In this document: piece after piece, positions 12,588 to 21,177 of the stretch | Numbering within the stretch: position 1 is the stretch's first letter | Layout of the letters: every line of letters starts with the position of its first letter | From: Elioraea tepidiphila DSM 17972 | GTDB lineage: Bacteria; Pseudomonadota; Alphaproteobacteria; Acetobacterales; Acetobacteraceae | Direction: 5' to 3' | Assembly: GCF_000378465.1 (NCBI RefSeq) | Contig: NZ_KB899929.1 | Span: forward strand, 31,276-95,275 | Length of the DNA: 64,000 nucleotides | Position numbers and translations under genes: made by a program | Notes under the pieces: model-generated | The model's database searches: none | What the model was told of the DNA's origin: nothing | The model's input: only the letters and a program-made list of their open reading frames with translations

Positions 12588-14162
12588 ATGACGACCTTGC
12601 GCCGAACGATGCTCGCGGCGGCGGCTGCGCTCGCCCTCGCCGCGCCTGCGGCAGCCCAGGACAACGTGCTGCGCGTCGTGCCGCACGCCGATCTGCGCAC
12701 GCTCGATCCCGTCGCGGTGTCGGTGGTGATCACCCGCATGCACGGGCTGATGATCTACGAGACGCTGTTCGCCTGGGACGAGAACCTCCAGCCCAAGCCG
12801 CAGATGGTCGAGCGCTGGTCGGTCTCGCCGGACGGCCTGACCTGGGAGTTCACGCTGCGCGACGGGCTGAAGTTCCACGACGGCCAGCCTGTGACCACCG
12901 CCGACGTGGCGCAGAGCCTGCGCCGCTGGATGGCGCGCGATACGGTGGGCTCGCGCGTGGGCGACGCGCTCGCCTCGCTCGACATTGTCGATGCCAAGAC
13001 CTTCCGCATGGTGCTGAAGCGCCCCTTCGGCCTGATGGAATACGCGCTAGGCTCGGCGGTCGGGCAGATCCCGGTGATCATGCGCGAGGAGGATGCCAAG
13101 ACCGATCCGGCGCGCCCCATCACCACGACGGTCGGCTCCGGCCCGTTCCGCTTCAACCGCGATCGCTGGATGGCCGGCCAGGTGGTGGTCTACGACCGCA
13201 ACCCCGACTACGTGCCGCGATCCGAGCCGCCCTCGGGCCTCGCGGGCGGGCGCGTCGTGAAGGTCGCGAGCGTCGAGTGGCGCAACATTCCCGATGCCTC
13301 GACCATCGCCGCGGCGCTGCAATCCGGCGAGATCGACATCTGGGAACAGCCCGCGACCGACCTGATCCCCGTGCTGACACGCGCACGCACGGTCGCGCTC
13401 GACAAGCTCAACACCATCGGCACGCAGGGGATGCTGCGGCCGAACAGCCTCTATCCCCCCTTCAACGACCATCGCGCGCGGCTCGCGCTCGCCTACATGT
13501 TCGACCAGGCCGACACCATGGCGGCCGGGTTCGGCGACGAGCGCTGGTGGCGCCGCTGCGAGGCGTTCTTCATCTGCGGCAGTGTCTACGGCTCCGAGGC
13601 GGGCACGGAGGATCTGCGGCGGCCGAACATCGAGAAGGCGAAGTCGCTGCTCGCCGAGGCCGGCTACAAGGGAGAGCGCATCGTGTTCGTCACCACCAAC
13701 GACATCGCCCCGATCGGACGGATGGCCGAGGTGGCCGCGGCGGGGATGCGCCGGGCCGGGATGAACGTCGATCTGCAATACAACGACTGGGGCACGGTCA
13801 TCACGCGGCAGGTGAACCGCAACCCGCCGGACCAGGGCGGCTACAACATCTTCCTGACCTACGCCTCGGGCGCGACGATGTTCCACCCGCTGACCAACAT
13901 CGGCACCAACATGTCCTGCGACGGCCGCAACTGGGCCGGCTGGCCCTGCGACGAGGAGGCCGAGCGCATCCGCGGCGCGTTCATCGACGCGACCGACGAG
14001 GCGACGCGCAAGCGCCTCGCCGAGGAGCTGCAGAGGCGGCTCGCGGTGGTGCAGCCCTACCGCGTGCTCGGCCAGGCGGACCTGCCCTATGCGCGGCGCA
14101 CCGCGGTGACGGGCGTGCTCGCCTCGCCGGTGATGGTGTTCTGGAACATCGAGAAGCGGTAG
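12588..14162 (+). CDS. ABC transporter substrate-binding protein, family 5 (peptide/nickel type)
   Basis: A periplasmic binding protein of 524 residues in the DppA/OppA family. The signal peptide is MTTLRRTMLA plus an alanine-rich core ending APAAAQ near residue 24. Typical features include the opening LRVVPHADLRTLDP, LAEKW-like QMVERWSVSPDGLTWEFTLRDGLKFHDG, and ADVAQSLRRW. A GGGGAAGGA ribosome site precedes the ATG. No permease or ATPase genes accompany it; the partner transporter must be elsewhere. The preceding serine hydrolase gene, 19 bases upstream, suggests linked peptide or amide metabolism. It ends at a strong hairpin. Confidence 0.93.
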   Translation: MTTLRRTMLAAAAALALAAPAAAQDNVLRVVPHADLRTLDPVAVSVVITRMHGLMIYETLFAWDENLQPKPQMVERWSVSPDGLTWEFTLRDGLKFHDGQPVTTADVAQSLRRWMARDTVGSRVGDALASLDIVDAKTFRMVLKRPFGLMEYALGSAVGQIPVIMREEDAKTDPARPITTTVGSGPFRFNRDRWMAGQVVVYDRNPDYVPRSEPPSGLAGGRVVKVASVEWRNIPDASTIAAALQSGEIDIWEQPATDLIPVLTRARTVALDKLNTIGTQGMLRPNSLYPPFNDHRARLALAYMFDQADTMAAGFGDERWWRRCEAFFICGSVYGSEAGTEDLRRPNIEKAKSLLAEAGYKGERIVFVTTNDIAPIGRMAEVAAAGMRRAGMNVDLQYNDWGTVITRQVNRNPPDQGGYNIFLTYASGATMFHPLTNIGTNMSCDGRNWAGWPCDEEAERIRGAFIDATDEATRKRLAEELQRRLAVVQPYRVLGQADLPYARRTAVTGVLASPVMVFWNIEKR

Positions 14163-14169
14163 CGCGATC

Positions 14170-14194
14170 GGGGGCCGGCATGGCGCCGGCCCCC
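14170..14194. terminator. Bidirectional hairpin between binding-protein gene and gcl
   Basis: A perfect 10-bp stem (GGGGGCCGGC / GCCGGCCCCC) with a 5-base loop lies between two convergent genes, 7 bases after one stop and 4 bases from the other. Only a short TT follows on the plus strand, so it may terminate transcription from both sides with or without Rho. Confidence 0.7.
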
Positions 14195-14198
14195 CTTG

Positions 14199-16022
14199 TC
14201 ACTTGGCCGGGAGGAGCGCGCGGGCGCCGAGGCGTTCCGGCACATAGCCGTTCTCGCGCGTCAGGCTCGGGTCGAGGCAGAGGATGTCCTCGAACTCGTT
14301 CACGCTGTCGATCTCGGTGCCCATGGCGATGTTGGTCACCCGCTCCAGGATGAACTCGAGCACCACCGGCACCTGGTGCTCGGCCATCAGCCGCTCGGCC
14401 TCGGCGAAGGCCTCCTTGAACTGGTTCGGGCTGGTCACGCGCAGCGCCTTGCAGCCGAGCCCCTCCGCCACCGCGACGTGATCGACGCCATAGCCGGCAA
14501 CGTCCTCGCCCTGCTCGGCCATGTTGATGTTCACGAAGGCGAGGCTCACCTCGAAATCCATCTGGAAGCCGCGCTGCGCCTGGCGGATCAGGCCGAGATA
14601 GGAGTTGTTCACGACGATCTGGAGGAAGGGCAGCTTGTGCTGCGCGCCGACCGCGAGTTCCTCGATCAGGAACTGGAAGTCGTAGTCGCCGGAGAGGGCG
14701 ACGATCCTGCGGTCCGGATCGGCCGCGCGCACGCCGAGCGCCGCCGGCAGCGTCCAGCCGAGCGGGCCGGCCTGGCCGCAATTGATCCAGTTGCCGGGCT
14801 TGTAGACTTTCAGGAACTGCGCGCCGGCGATCTGGCTCAGCCCGATCGTGGTGACGTAGCAGACATCGCGGCCGAACTGCTCGACCATCTCCTGATAGAC
14901 GCGCTGTGGCTTCAGCGGCACCTGGTCGTAGTGCGTGCGCCGCAGCATCGTGGTCTTGCGGTGGAGGCACTCCGCGGCCCAGGCGGAACGGTCGGCGAGC
15001 CTGCCGTCGCGCGCCCACTCCTCGGCGGCCGCCACGAAGAGCCCGAGTGCTGCCTTCGCGTCCGAGACGATGCCGAAATCGGGGGCGAACACGCGGCCGA
15101 TCTGGGTCGGCTCGATGTCCACGTGCACGAATTTCCGGCCCTTGGTGTAGGTCTCGATCGAGCCCGTGTGCCGGTTCGCCCAGCGATTGCCGATGCCGAG
15201 CACGAAATCCGAGCGCAGGAAGGTCGCGTTGCCGTAGCGGTGGCTGGTCTGGAGCCCGACCATGCCGGCCATCAGCGGGTGATCGTCCGGGATCGCGCCC
15301 CAGCCCATCAGTGTCGGGATCACCGGGATGCCGGTGAGCTCGGCGAAGCGGACCAGCAGATCGGACGCGGCGGCGTTGATGATGCCGCCGCCGGCGACGA
15401 TCAGCGGGCGTTCGGCGGCGTTCAGCATCGCCATCGCCTTCTCGACCTGCCGGCGGGTCGCGGCCGGCTTGTAGACCGGCAGCGGCTCGTAGGTGTCGAT
15501 GTCGAACTCGATCTCGCCCATCTGCACATCGACCGGCAGGTCGATCAGCACGGGGCCCGGGCGGCCCGAGCGCATGACGTGGAAGGCCTGCTGGACCACC
15601 ATCGGCACCAGGGCGGGCTCGCGCACCGTCACGGCCCACTTGGTCACCGGCTTGGCGATCGCCTCGATGTCGACCGCCTGGAAATCCTCCTTATGGAGCT
15701 TGGCGCGCGGCGCTTGGCCGGTGATGCACAGGATCGGCAGGCTGTCGGCCTGGGCGGTGTAGAGGCCGGTGATCATGTCGGTGCCGGCCGGGCCCGAAGT
15801 GCCGATGCAGACGCCGATATTGCCGGGCTTGGCGCGCGTGTAGCCGTCGGCCATGTGCGAGGCGCCCTCGACATGGCGGGCGAGGATGTGGCGGATGCCG
15901 CCGTGGCGCCGCATCGCCGAATAGAGCGGATTGATCGCCGCGCCGGGCACGCCGAAGGCGCACCTGACGCCCTCGCGCTCCAGCACCAGGACGGCGGCAT
16001 CGACGGCGCGCATTCTCGGCAT
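14199..16022 (-). CDS. gcl: Glyoxylate carboligase (tartronate-semialdehyde synthase)
   Basis: Thiamine-diphosphate enzyme condensing two glyoxylate molecules to tartronate semialdehyde and CO2. The 607-residue product aligns along its length with E. coli Gcl: [64 protein letters not shown]. Residue 51 is Val in ARHVEGASH, where other ThDP enzymes have the catalytic Glu; this substitution is the hallmark of Gcl. The ATG at 16022 follows a GGGAGA-type site and gives the expected N-terminus. No hyi or glxR is adjacent. It diverges from an IclR regulator across 206 bases, the arrangement expected for local control as with AllR of E. coli. Confidence 0.97.
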   Translation of the reverse strand: MPRMRAVDAAVLVLEREGVRCAFGVPGAAINPLYSAMRRHGGIRHILARHVEGASHMADGYTRAKPGNIGVCIGTSGPAGTDMITGLYTAQADSLPILCITGQAPRAKLHKEDFQAVDIEAIAKPVTKWAVTVREPALVPMVVQQAFHVMRSGRPGPVLIDLPVDVQMGEIEFDIDTYEPLPVYKPAATRRQVEKAMAMLNAAERPLIVAGGGIINAAASDLLVRFAELTGIPVIPTLMGWGAIPDDHPLMAGMVGLQTSHRYGNATFLRSDFVLGIGNRWANRHTGSIETYTKGRKFVHVDIEPTQIGRVFAPDFGIVSDAKAALGLFVAAAEEWARDGRLADRSAWAAECLHRKTTMLRRTHYDQVPLKPQRVYQEMVEQFGRDVCYVTTIGLSQIAGAQFLKVYKPGNWINCGQAGPLGWTLPAALGVRAADPDRRIVALSGDYDFQFLIEELAVGAQHKLPFLQIVVNNSYLGLIRQAQRGFQMDFEVSLAFVNINMAEQGEDVAGYGVDHVAVAEGLGCKALRVTSPNQFKEAFAEAERLMAEHQVPVVLEFILERVTNIAMGTEIDSVNEFEDILCLDPSLTRENGYVPERLGARALLPAK

Positions 16023-16078
16023 GGCGGTCTCCCTCTCCGGACGTGCAGGGGAGATACCGGGGCCACCGATCACGGCGC

Positions 16079-16190
16079 AACTTTTTCGGAAAACTTTTTC
16101 ATGACGTTCAAACCCGGCCTAATGCCCTGACAGAACAAGCAAAAACCTTTTCCATCCGCGCTCGCGCCCAATCCGATGAAATAGTTTTCC
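16079..16190. promoter_or_regulatory. AT-rich divergent control region of gcl and iclR with repeated GAAA/TTTC elements
   Basis: In an otherwise GC-rich window this segment holds AACTTTTTC twice (16079-16087 and 16092-16100), the near-palindrome GGAAAACTTTTTC at 16088-16100, AAAAACCTTTTCC at 16141-16153 and GAAATAGTTTTCC at 16178-16190. IclR-family operators are short A/T-rich palindromes, so these are candidate binding sites for the adjacent regulator and overlapping promoters for both genes. No binding has been shown. Confidence 0.5.
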
Positions 16191-16228
16191 TCTTCACAGC
16201 CGCGCGAGCCCGTGCCACATCGTCAACG

Positions 16229-17056
16229 ATGTCCGTGCCGCAGAAACGCCTGCGCGGCCGCCCGCGGCTTGCGCAGAGCGCCACCGAGGCCGGTGGCGTG
16301 CAGACCCTCGATCGCGCGGTCGCGCTGATGCGCCATGTCGCGGAGGCGAACGGCCTCTCGCTCACCGAGGCCGCGGCCGCCGCCGGCCTGCCACCCTCCA
16401 CCGCCTACCGCATGCTCGCGACGCTTCAGCACCACGGCATCGTCGAGTTCGACGAGACCGCCCAGCTCTGGCATATCGGCGCGGAGTGTTTCCGCATCGG
16501 TGCCGCGTTCCTGCGCCGGCGCAAGATCGCCGAGCACGGACGCCAGGTCATGCAGGCCCTGGTCGCCCGGAGCGGCGAGACCGCGAATCTCGCCGTCGCC
16601 GAGGAGGACGGCGTCGTGTTCGTCAGCCAGGTCGAGACGCACGAGCCGATCCGCGCCTTCTTCCGCCCCGGCACGCGCGCGCCGTTCCATGCCTCGGGGG
16701 TGGGCAAGGCGATCCTCGCGCATCTCTCGGCCCAACGCGCCGCGGCGATGCTCGATCGCCTCGCGCTCGACCGTTTCACCGAACACACGATCACCGACCG
16801 CGCGAGCCTCGCGCGCGACCTCGCGCGCATCCGCGCACGCGGCTGGGCGCTCGACGACGAGGAGCGCAATCCCGGCATGCGCTGCGTCGCCGCGCCGATC
16901 TTCAACGAGTACGGCGAGCCGATCGCGGGCCTCTCGCTCTCCGGCCCGACTGTGCGGATGACGCGCGCCACGGTCGCGGCCCTCGGCCCGGTCGTGCGCG
17001 AGGCGGCCGTCGCGATCACCCGCTCGATCGGCGGGACCGTGCCGGCTCAGAAATAG
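16229..17056 (+). CDS. IclR family transcriptional regulator, probable gcl regulator
   Basis: A 275-residue regulator: basic RGRPR near the N-terminus, a winged helix around residues 28-88 (LTEAAAAAGLPPSTAYRMLATLQHHGIVEF), and the IclR effector domain with FRPGTRAPFHASGVGKAILA, DDEERNPGMRCVAAPIF and LSGPTVRM. The start at 16229 was chosen because the long open frame upstream has no IclR-like sequence and crosses the AT-rich control region. Its position opposite gcl, as in the AllR/glyoxylate systems, suggests that it senses glyoxylate or a related acid and controls gcl and itself. The 3' end overlaps the convergent membrane gene by 10 bases. Confidence 0.92.
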   Translation: MSVPQKRLRGRPRLAQSATEAGGVQTLDRAVALMRHVAEANGLSLTEAAAAAGLPPSTAYRMLATLQHHGIVEFDETAQLWHIGAECFRIGAAFLRRRKIAEHGRQVMQALVARSGETANLAVAEEDGVVFVSQVETHEPIRAFFRPGTRAPFHASGVGKAILAHLSAQRAAAMLDRLALDRFTEHTITDRASLARDLARIRARGWALDDEERNPGMRCVAAPIFNEYGEPIAGLSLSGPTVRMTRATVAALGPVVREAAVAITRSIGGTVPAQK

Positions 17057-17535
17057 GCGATCGCGCGTCCGCTGGAGGCGACGCCGAGCCACAGGACCGC
17101 CGAGAACGCGGCGAGCGTGCGGGCGAGCTGCCCAGGTTCCTGGCCCTCGGACGGCCAGGCGATGCGGTGGAACAGGAGCACGTTGGTCAGCGCCAGCACC
17201 ACCAGCACCGTCTTCACCGCGAAGGCGTCGTTGGTCGCGACATGCGTCGCGTCCGCCGCCAGCATCACCACACCGGAGAGCACGATCATCACGAAGCCGA
17301 GGCGCGCGACCGGCAGCAGCAACCCGGCCGCCGCAGCGAACGGCACCGCGCGCGCCACACCCAGCACGCGCAGATCGAACGAGATGATCGAACCGATCAG
17401 CAGCGCGATCCCCAGCACATGCGCGATCGAGGCGATCGGGTAGAGCCAGAGCGAGTCGCGCGCGATCTCGCCGAGGGCGCTCGCCTCCAGCCAGACCGCC
17501 CAGTCCGGGGCGCTGACGCCGTGGTCGTGTTCCAT
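17047..17535 (-). CDS. Small integral membrane protein, DUF6644-like
   Basis: A 162-residue protein with four hydrophobic segments, roughly residues 33-55, 64-92 (with LPVARLGFVMIVLSGVVML after it), 104-122 and 138-158. Function unknown. It resembles proteins annotated as DUF6644 that sit beside DUF6152 proteins, and that pair is what is seen here (next gene upstream, 7 bases away). A role in a small membrane redox or metal system is only a guess; no heme-binding CxxCH is present, though His in IASIAHVLG and LFHRIAW could be ligands. The ATG at 17535 gives an acidic start MEHDHGVSAPDW. Confidence 0.75.
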   Translation of the reverse strand: MEHDHGVSAPDWAVWLEASALGEIARDSLWLYPIASIAHVLGIALLIGSIISFDLRVLGVARAVPFAAAAGLLLPVARLGFVMIVLSGVVMLAADATHVATNDAFAVKTVLVVLALTNVLLFHRIAWPSEGQEPGQLARTLAAFSAVLWLGVASSGRAIAYF

Positions 17536-17542
17536 GCTCGGG

Positions 17543-17893
17543 TCAGCGGAGCTGCGTCACCTGCTCGCCGATGCGGATCCACTCCGCGCGCAGCTCCTCC
17601 TCGCGCTGGCGGTGCGGATAGCCCATCACCGTCACGGTCATGCCCGCGCGCAGCCCCTCCCGCGGCAGGCCGCGGTTGATCATGCGGAACGGCGGCGCCA
17701 GTACCACCTCCCAGGTCTTGCCCGGCGTCTTCAGCCAGAGCGTCGCGTGCGGATTGGCGAACTCCACGCGTTCGATCTCGCCGGTCAGCGTTTGCGGAGT
17801 CTGTGCCTCGTAGCTGCCCCAGCCGTGGTGCGCCGCGGCCGGGGCGGCGAGCAGCGCGGGCGCAAGTGCCAGCAACATGCGACGTGTCGGCAT
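17543..17893 (-). CDS. Exported small protein, DUF6152-like
   Basis: A 116-residue secreted protein. MPTRRMLLALAPALLAAPAAA is a clear signal peptide, after which the mature chain starts HHGWGSYEAQTPQ. The body, with GEIERVEFANPHATLWL and LRAGMTVTVMGYP, looks like a small OB-type beta barrel. Proteins with this HHGW start are grouped as DUF6152. The N-terminal His-His could bind copper or nickel, but that is not established. It lies 7 bases upstream of the membrane gene and is probably co-expressed. The in-frame ATG at 17977 would bury the signal peptide, so 17893 is preferred. Confidence 0.8.
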   Translation of the reverse strand: MPTRRMLLALAPALLAAPAAAHHGWGSYEAQTPQTLTGEIERVEFANPHATLWLKTPGKTWEVVLAPPFRMINRGLPREGLRAGMTVTVMGYPHRQREEELRAEWIRIGEQVTQLR

Positions 17894-17989
17894 GGCGGTC
17901 TCCCGGTCCTGTTGCACCCGCAGACTGCGCCTTTCGATGCCGCCGCGGAACCCCTGCGCACGCGCCCGTGAGTCCACGGGCCTCAGCCG

Positions 17990-18547
17990 CTATCCCAGCG
18001 GCACCAGCCGGAGCGCCGAGGACAGGGTCCGCCGCGTCGCTGTCAGATCGCCCGAACGGTCGAGCGCGAAGGTCGCAAGCGTCACGAGGAAGGCGTCCGT
18101 CAGCCCGATCTCCTCGATCGCCCGCACCGGCCCGCTGCGGTCGAGCTGCGCGGCGTCGCGCACCCAATGGATCAGCCGCGACAGGTTGAAGATCATCGGC
18201 ACCCAGTGATGCGGGTGGAACGGCCAGGCCTTCTCCTGGATCATCGCGATGGTCACGGCGCGCCGCGCCGCCGCCGCCTCGAACCAGCGCAGCATCACCG
18301 CCTCGGCCCGCTCGCGCGGCGACAGGATCGCGAAGGCCGCCGGATCGGAAGGCGGGGCGATCATCGCCGCGAGCAGGCGCTGGAAATGCGCATCCGCGAT
18401 CGCATCCTGGTCGCGGAACCGGGCCAGCACCTCGGTCAGCGGCAGGCCCAGTTCGCCCGCGACCTCGCGCAGCCGGAGATCGAGCCAGCCCACCACCTGG
18501 GCGCGGTCGAGCGCCGTGTCGAGGATGCGTTCGGCGAGCGCGTCCAT
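17990..18547 (-). CDS. TetR-fold/COQ9-like helical protein
   Basis: A 185-residue mostly helical protein. The N-terminal third (ILDTALDRAQVVGWLDLRLREVAGELGLPLTEVLARFRDQDAI) reads like a TetR-type helix-turn-helix, and the GW...LR..A..LGL pattern is also found in COQ9/RpsU-divergent proteins. The C-terminal part, with AWPFHPHHWVPMIF and WVRDAAQLD, does not match standard COQ9 closely. It could be a regulator of the neighbouring MATE gene or an isoprenoid-binding protein of ubiquinone metabolism. Start at 18547 avoids running through the upstream hairpin and into the MATE gene. Confidence 0.55.
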   Translation of the reverse strand: MDALAERILDTALDRAQVVGWLDLRLREVAGELGLPLTEVLARFRDQDAIADAHFQRLLAAMIAPPSDPAAFAILSPRERAEAVMLRWFEAAAARRAVTIAMIQEKAWPFHPHHWVPMIFNLSRLIHWVRDAAQLDRSGPVRAIEEIGLTDAFLVTLATFALDRSGDLTATRRTLSSALRLVPLG

Positions 18548-18574
18548 GGCAGACAGATAAGGAACGCCTGTAGC

Positions 18575-18604
18575 GGGGGAAAGGGTCAGCCGACCCTTTC
18601 CCCC
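18575..18604 (-). terminator. Long hairpin ending the MATE transcript
   Basis: A perfect 13-bp stem (GGGGGAAAGGGTC / GACCCTTTCCCCC) with a 4-base loop. The loop and stem include the TGA and last codons of the MATE gene. Read on the minus strand no T tract follows, so the exact mode is uncertain, but it should separate the MATE transcript from the TetR/COQ9-like gene 28 bases below. Confidence 0.65.
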
Positions 18605-19995
18605 ACACCCCCTATCCCGAGAGCCTCCCGCCGCGACCACCGCACCACCAGGAGCCCGGCCACGATCGCGAGGCCGAAGGCAAGCCCGAGCCAGATCCCC
18701 AAGGCCCCGAAGCCGGCGCCGAAGGCCAGCAGCGCGCCCACCGGCAGCCCCAGCACCCAGTAGCCGAGACCCGCGAACAGCATGGGCACGCGCGTGTCCT
18801 TGAGCCCGCGCAGCGCGCCGGCCCCGACCACCTGGAGCCCGTCCACCACCTGGAACAGCCCGGCCACCCGCAAGAGCCGCGCGCCGAGTGCCGCGACCTC
18901 CTCCGCCTGCGCGAGCGTCGGGTCGAGGAACAGCGCCACGATCGGACCCGGCGTCAGCACGAACACCAGCGCCATCGCGCTCATGAACCCGCCGGCGAGC
19001 CCGAGCGCGGTCCAGCCCGCGCGCGCGACGCCCTCGCGGTCGCGCGCCCCGGCCGCCAATCCCACCCGCACCGTCGCGGCCTGGCTGATTCCCATCGGCA
19101 CCATGAAGGTGAGGCTCGCGCACTGGATGGCGATCGCGTGGGCGGCCACCGACACCGCGTCGATCCACCCCACCAGCAGCACCGCCGCGTTGAACACCAT
19201 CACCTCGAACAGCAGCGCACCGACGATCGGCAGCGACACCCGCAACAGCTCCGCCATGCGGTCGCGGTCGAGCCGCCACAGCCGCCCGAGCAGCGCGTAG
19301 CGGCGGAACTGCCGGTCCGTCACGCACACGCCGAGCAGCATCGCCATCATCGCCGTCATCGACGCCGCACTGGCGATGCCCGCGCCGACGATGCCGAGCT
19401 CGGGCAGGCCGAAACGGCCGAAGATGAACAGCCAGTCGAGCAGGCCGTTCAGCGGGATCGCGATCATGGTGGCGACCAGCGCGGGTTTCGGCCGCTCGAG
19501 CGCGGAGACGAAGCTGCGCAGCACCATGAACCACCAGAACGGCAGCAGCCCTGGAAGCAGGGTGCGTACATAGACCCCGCCGAGCGCGGCGATCGGCGGC
19601 TCCTGGCCGAGCAGCAGCAGGATCGCCTCGGCGTGCCAGAGCATGAGCGACGCGGGCAGGGCGAATCCGGCCGTCGCCCACAGACCCATCCGTGCCGAGC
19701 GGCGCACGTCGCGCACCGCATGCCGCCGCCGCCCGAGCGCCTGCGCCATCAGCGGCGCGGTGCCGAAGGCGAGCCCGAGCCCGGCGATCGCGAAGGTCCA
19801 GTAGAGCGCGAGCCCGATAGCCGAGGCCGCGAGCGCCACCGGGTCGTAGTTGCCGAGCATCGCCGCATCGGTGATGCCCATCGCCATCTGCGACAGGTTC
19901 GTCAGCGCGATCGGCCAGGCGAGCGAGACGGTCGAGCGGATCTCGGCCGACCATGCGCCACCCGCCGCGCGTGCGGGCAGCGCGGTTGCGGTCAT
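18586..19995 (-). CDS. MATE family efflux transporter
   Basis: A 469-residue multidrug and toxin extrusion transporter with about twelve hydrophobic helices arranged as two homologous halves; the opening AWPIALTNLSQMAMGITDAAMLG and the middle VSLPIVGALLFEVMVFNAAVLLVGWID are typical of the NorM branch. Such proteins expel cationic compounds in exchange for Na+ or H+. The start at 19995 (MTATALPARAAGG) was preferred over an upstream in-frame ATG because it sits just ahead of the first helix and leaves a 125-base divergent promoter space toward the ABC operon. The C-terminus is encoded by the terminator stem. Confidence 0.92.
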   Translation of the reverse strand: MTATALPARAAGGAWSAEIRSTVSLAWPIALTNLSQMAMGITDAAMLGNYDPVALAASAIGLALYWTFAIAGLGLAFGTAPLMAQALGRRRHAVRDVRRSARMGLWATAGFALPASLMLWHAEAILLLLGQEPPIAALGGVYVRTLLPGLLPFWWFMVLRSFVSALERPKPALVATMIAIPLNGLLDWLFIFGRFGLPELGIVGAGIASAASMTAMMAMLLGVCVTDRQFRRYALLGRLWRLDRDRMAELLRVSLPIVGALLFEVMVFNAAVLLVGWIDAVSVAAHAIAIQCASLTFMVPMGISQAATVRVGLAAGARDREGVARAGWTALGLAGGFMSAMALVFVLTPGPIVALFLDPTLAQAEEVAALGARLLRVAGLFQVVDGLQVVGAGALRGLKDTRVPMLFAGLGYWVLGLPVGALLAFGAGFGALGIWLGLAFGLAIVAGLLVVRWSRREALGIGGVGERVG

Positions 19996-20120
19996 GCGCG
20001 CGGCTATAGCCGGGATGGTCCCGCCTGTGCCATCCCGCATCGCACCATGCGCCGTCTCGACAGCGTCTGGCTGCGCGCGCAAGATCGCGGGCCGAGGTTC
20101 GGGCACGGGAGAGCGTGAGG

Positions 20121-21170
20121 ATGCGAAGGATCGCAATCGCAGCCGCGGCGGCGGCGATGGTCGGCGGCACGGCGGACGCGCAGGTCTCCGGCACCATGAC
20201 CCTGATGGCCTACACGGGCATCTTCCAGGAGAACTACACCGCGGTCGTGGTCGAGCCCTTCCGCGCCCGCAACCCCGGCCTCAGCGTCACCTATTTCGCA
20301 CCCGTGACGTCGGCGGCGATGCTCGGCACGCTGCGCAGCCAGCGCACCGCGCCGCAGACCGACGTGGTGATCATGGACATCACCACGGCCGCGATCGCCT
20401 GCGCCGAGGGTCTGGTGGAGAAGATCACGCCCGCCGAGGTGCCGGCGATCAACGATCTCGTGCCGCTCGCGCGCGAGGCGGGCGGGGAGTGCGGCCCTGC
20501 CGTCACCTTCGATCACTTCGTGATCGTCTACGACACCACCAAGGTCCGTCCGGCGCCGACCAGCCTGCGGGTGCTGTGGGACGAGGCCCTGCGCGGCCGC
20601 ATCGCGGTCTCCGCGCCGCCGAACATCCAGGGACTCGTGCTCACCGCGATCGTCGAGCGGATGGAGGGGGGCGACTACACCCGCGGCGTGGACCGCGCCA
20701 TCGCCAAGTTGCGCGCACTCGCGCCGCTGGTGCAGACCTTCGATCCGCGCCCCGACGGCTACAGCCTGATCCTGAACGACCAGGTCACCTACGCCACCGG
20801 CTGGAACGCGCGCAGCCAGCTCTACCACGACCAGTCGAACGGACGGATCGGCGTGATGCTGCCGGAGGAGGGCACGGCCTTCCAGATCAACACCATCAAC
20901 GTCGTGCGCGGCGGGCCGAACCGCGCCGCCGCCGTCGCCTTCATGCAGTACGCGCTCGACGCCGAGGCGCAGACCGCCTTCACCAACCGCATGTTCTACG
21001 GCCCGACCAACGCCAAGGCGACGCCGAACCCGGACGCGCTCGCCCGCACGGCCGCCGATCCGCGCTATCGCGACCGCGTCATCCCGCTCGACTGGGCCGA
21101 CATCGTGAAGGTGCGCGATACCTGGAACAACCGCTGGCGTCGCGAGGTGATCGCCGCCGGCGGGCGCTGA
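20121..21170 (+). CDS. ABC transporter substrate-binding protein, spermidine/putrescine (PotD) type
   Basis: A 349-residue periplasmic binding protein. The N-terminal RRIAIAAAAAAMVGG plus AQ at about residue 20 is a Sec signal peptide. The body has the family 1-like layout: MAYTGIFQENYTAVVVEPF, DVVIMDITTAAIACAEGLVEKI, GLVLTAIVERMEGGDY. The ATG at 20121, seven bases after GGGAGAG, was preferred to a GTG six bases upstream. It heads a transporter operon: ATPase after 7 bases and two overlapping permeases. The ligand is unknown; polyamines, thiamine or small acids are all possible for this family. Confidence 0.9.
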   Translation: MRRIAIAAAAAAMVGGTADAQVSGTMTLMAYTGIFQENYTAVVVEPFRARNPGLSVTYFAPVTSAAMLGTLRSQRTAPQTDVVIMDITTAAIACAEGLVEKITPAEVPAINDLVPLAREAGGECGPAVTFDHFVIVYDTTKVRPAPTSLRVLWDEALRGRIAVSAPPNIQGLVLTAIVERMEGGDYTRGVDRAIAKLRALAPLVQTFDPRPDGYSLILNDQVTYATGWNARSQLYHDQSNGRIGVMLPEEGTAFQINTINVVRGGPNRAAAVAFMQYALDAEAQTAFTNRMFYGPTNAKATPNPDALARTAADPRYRDRVIPLDWADIVKVRDTWNNRWRREVIAAGGR

Positions 21171-21177
21171 GGAGCGC

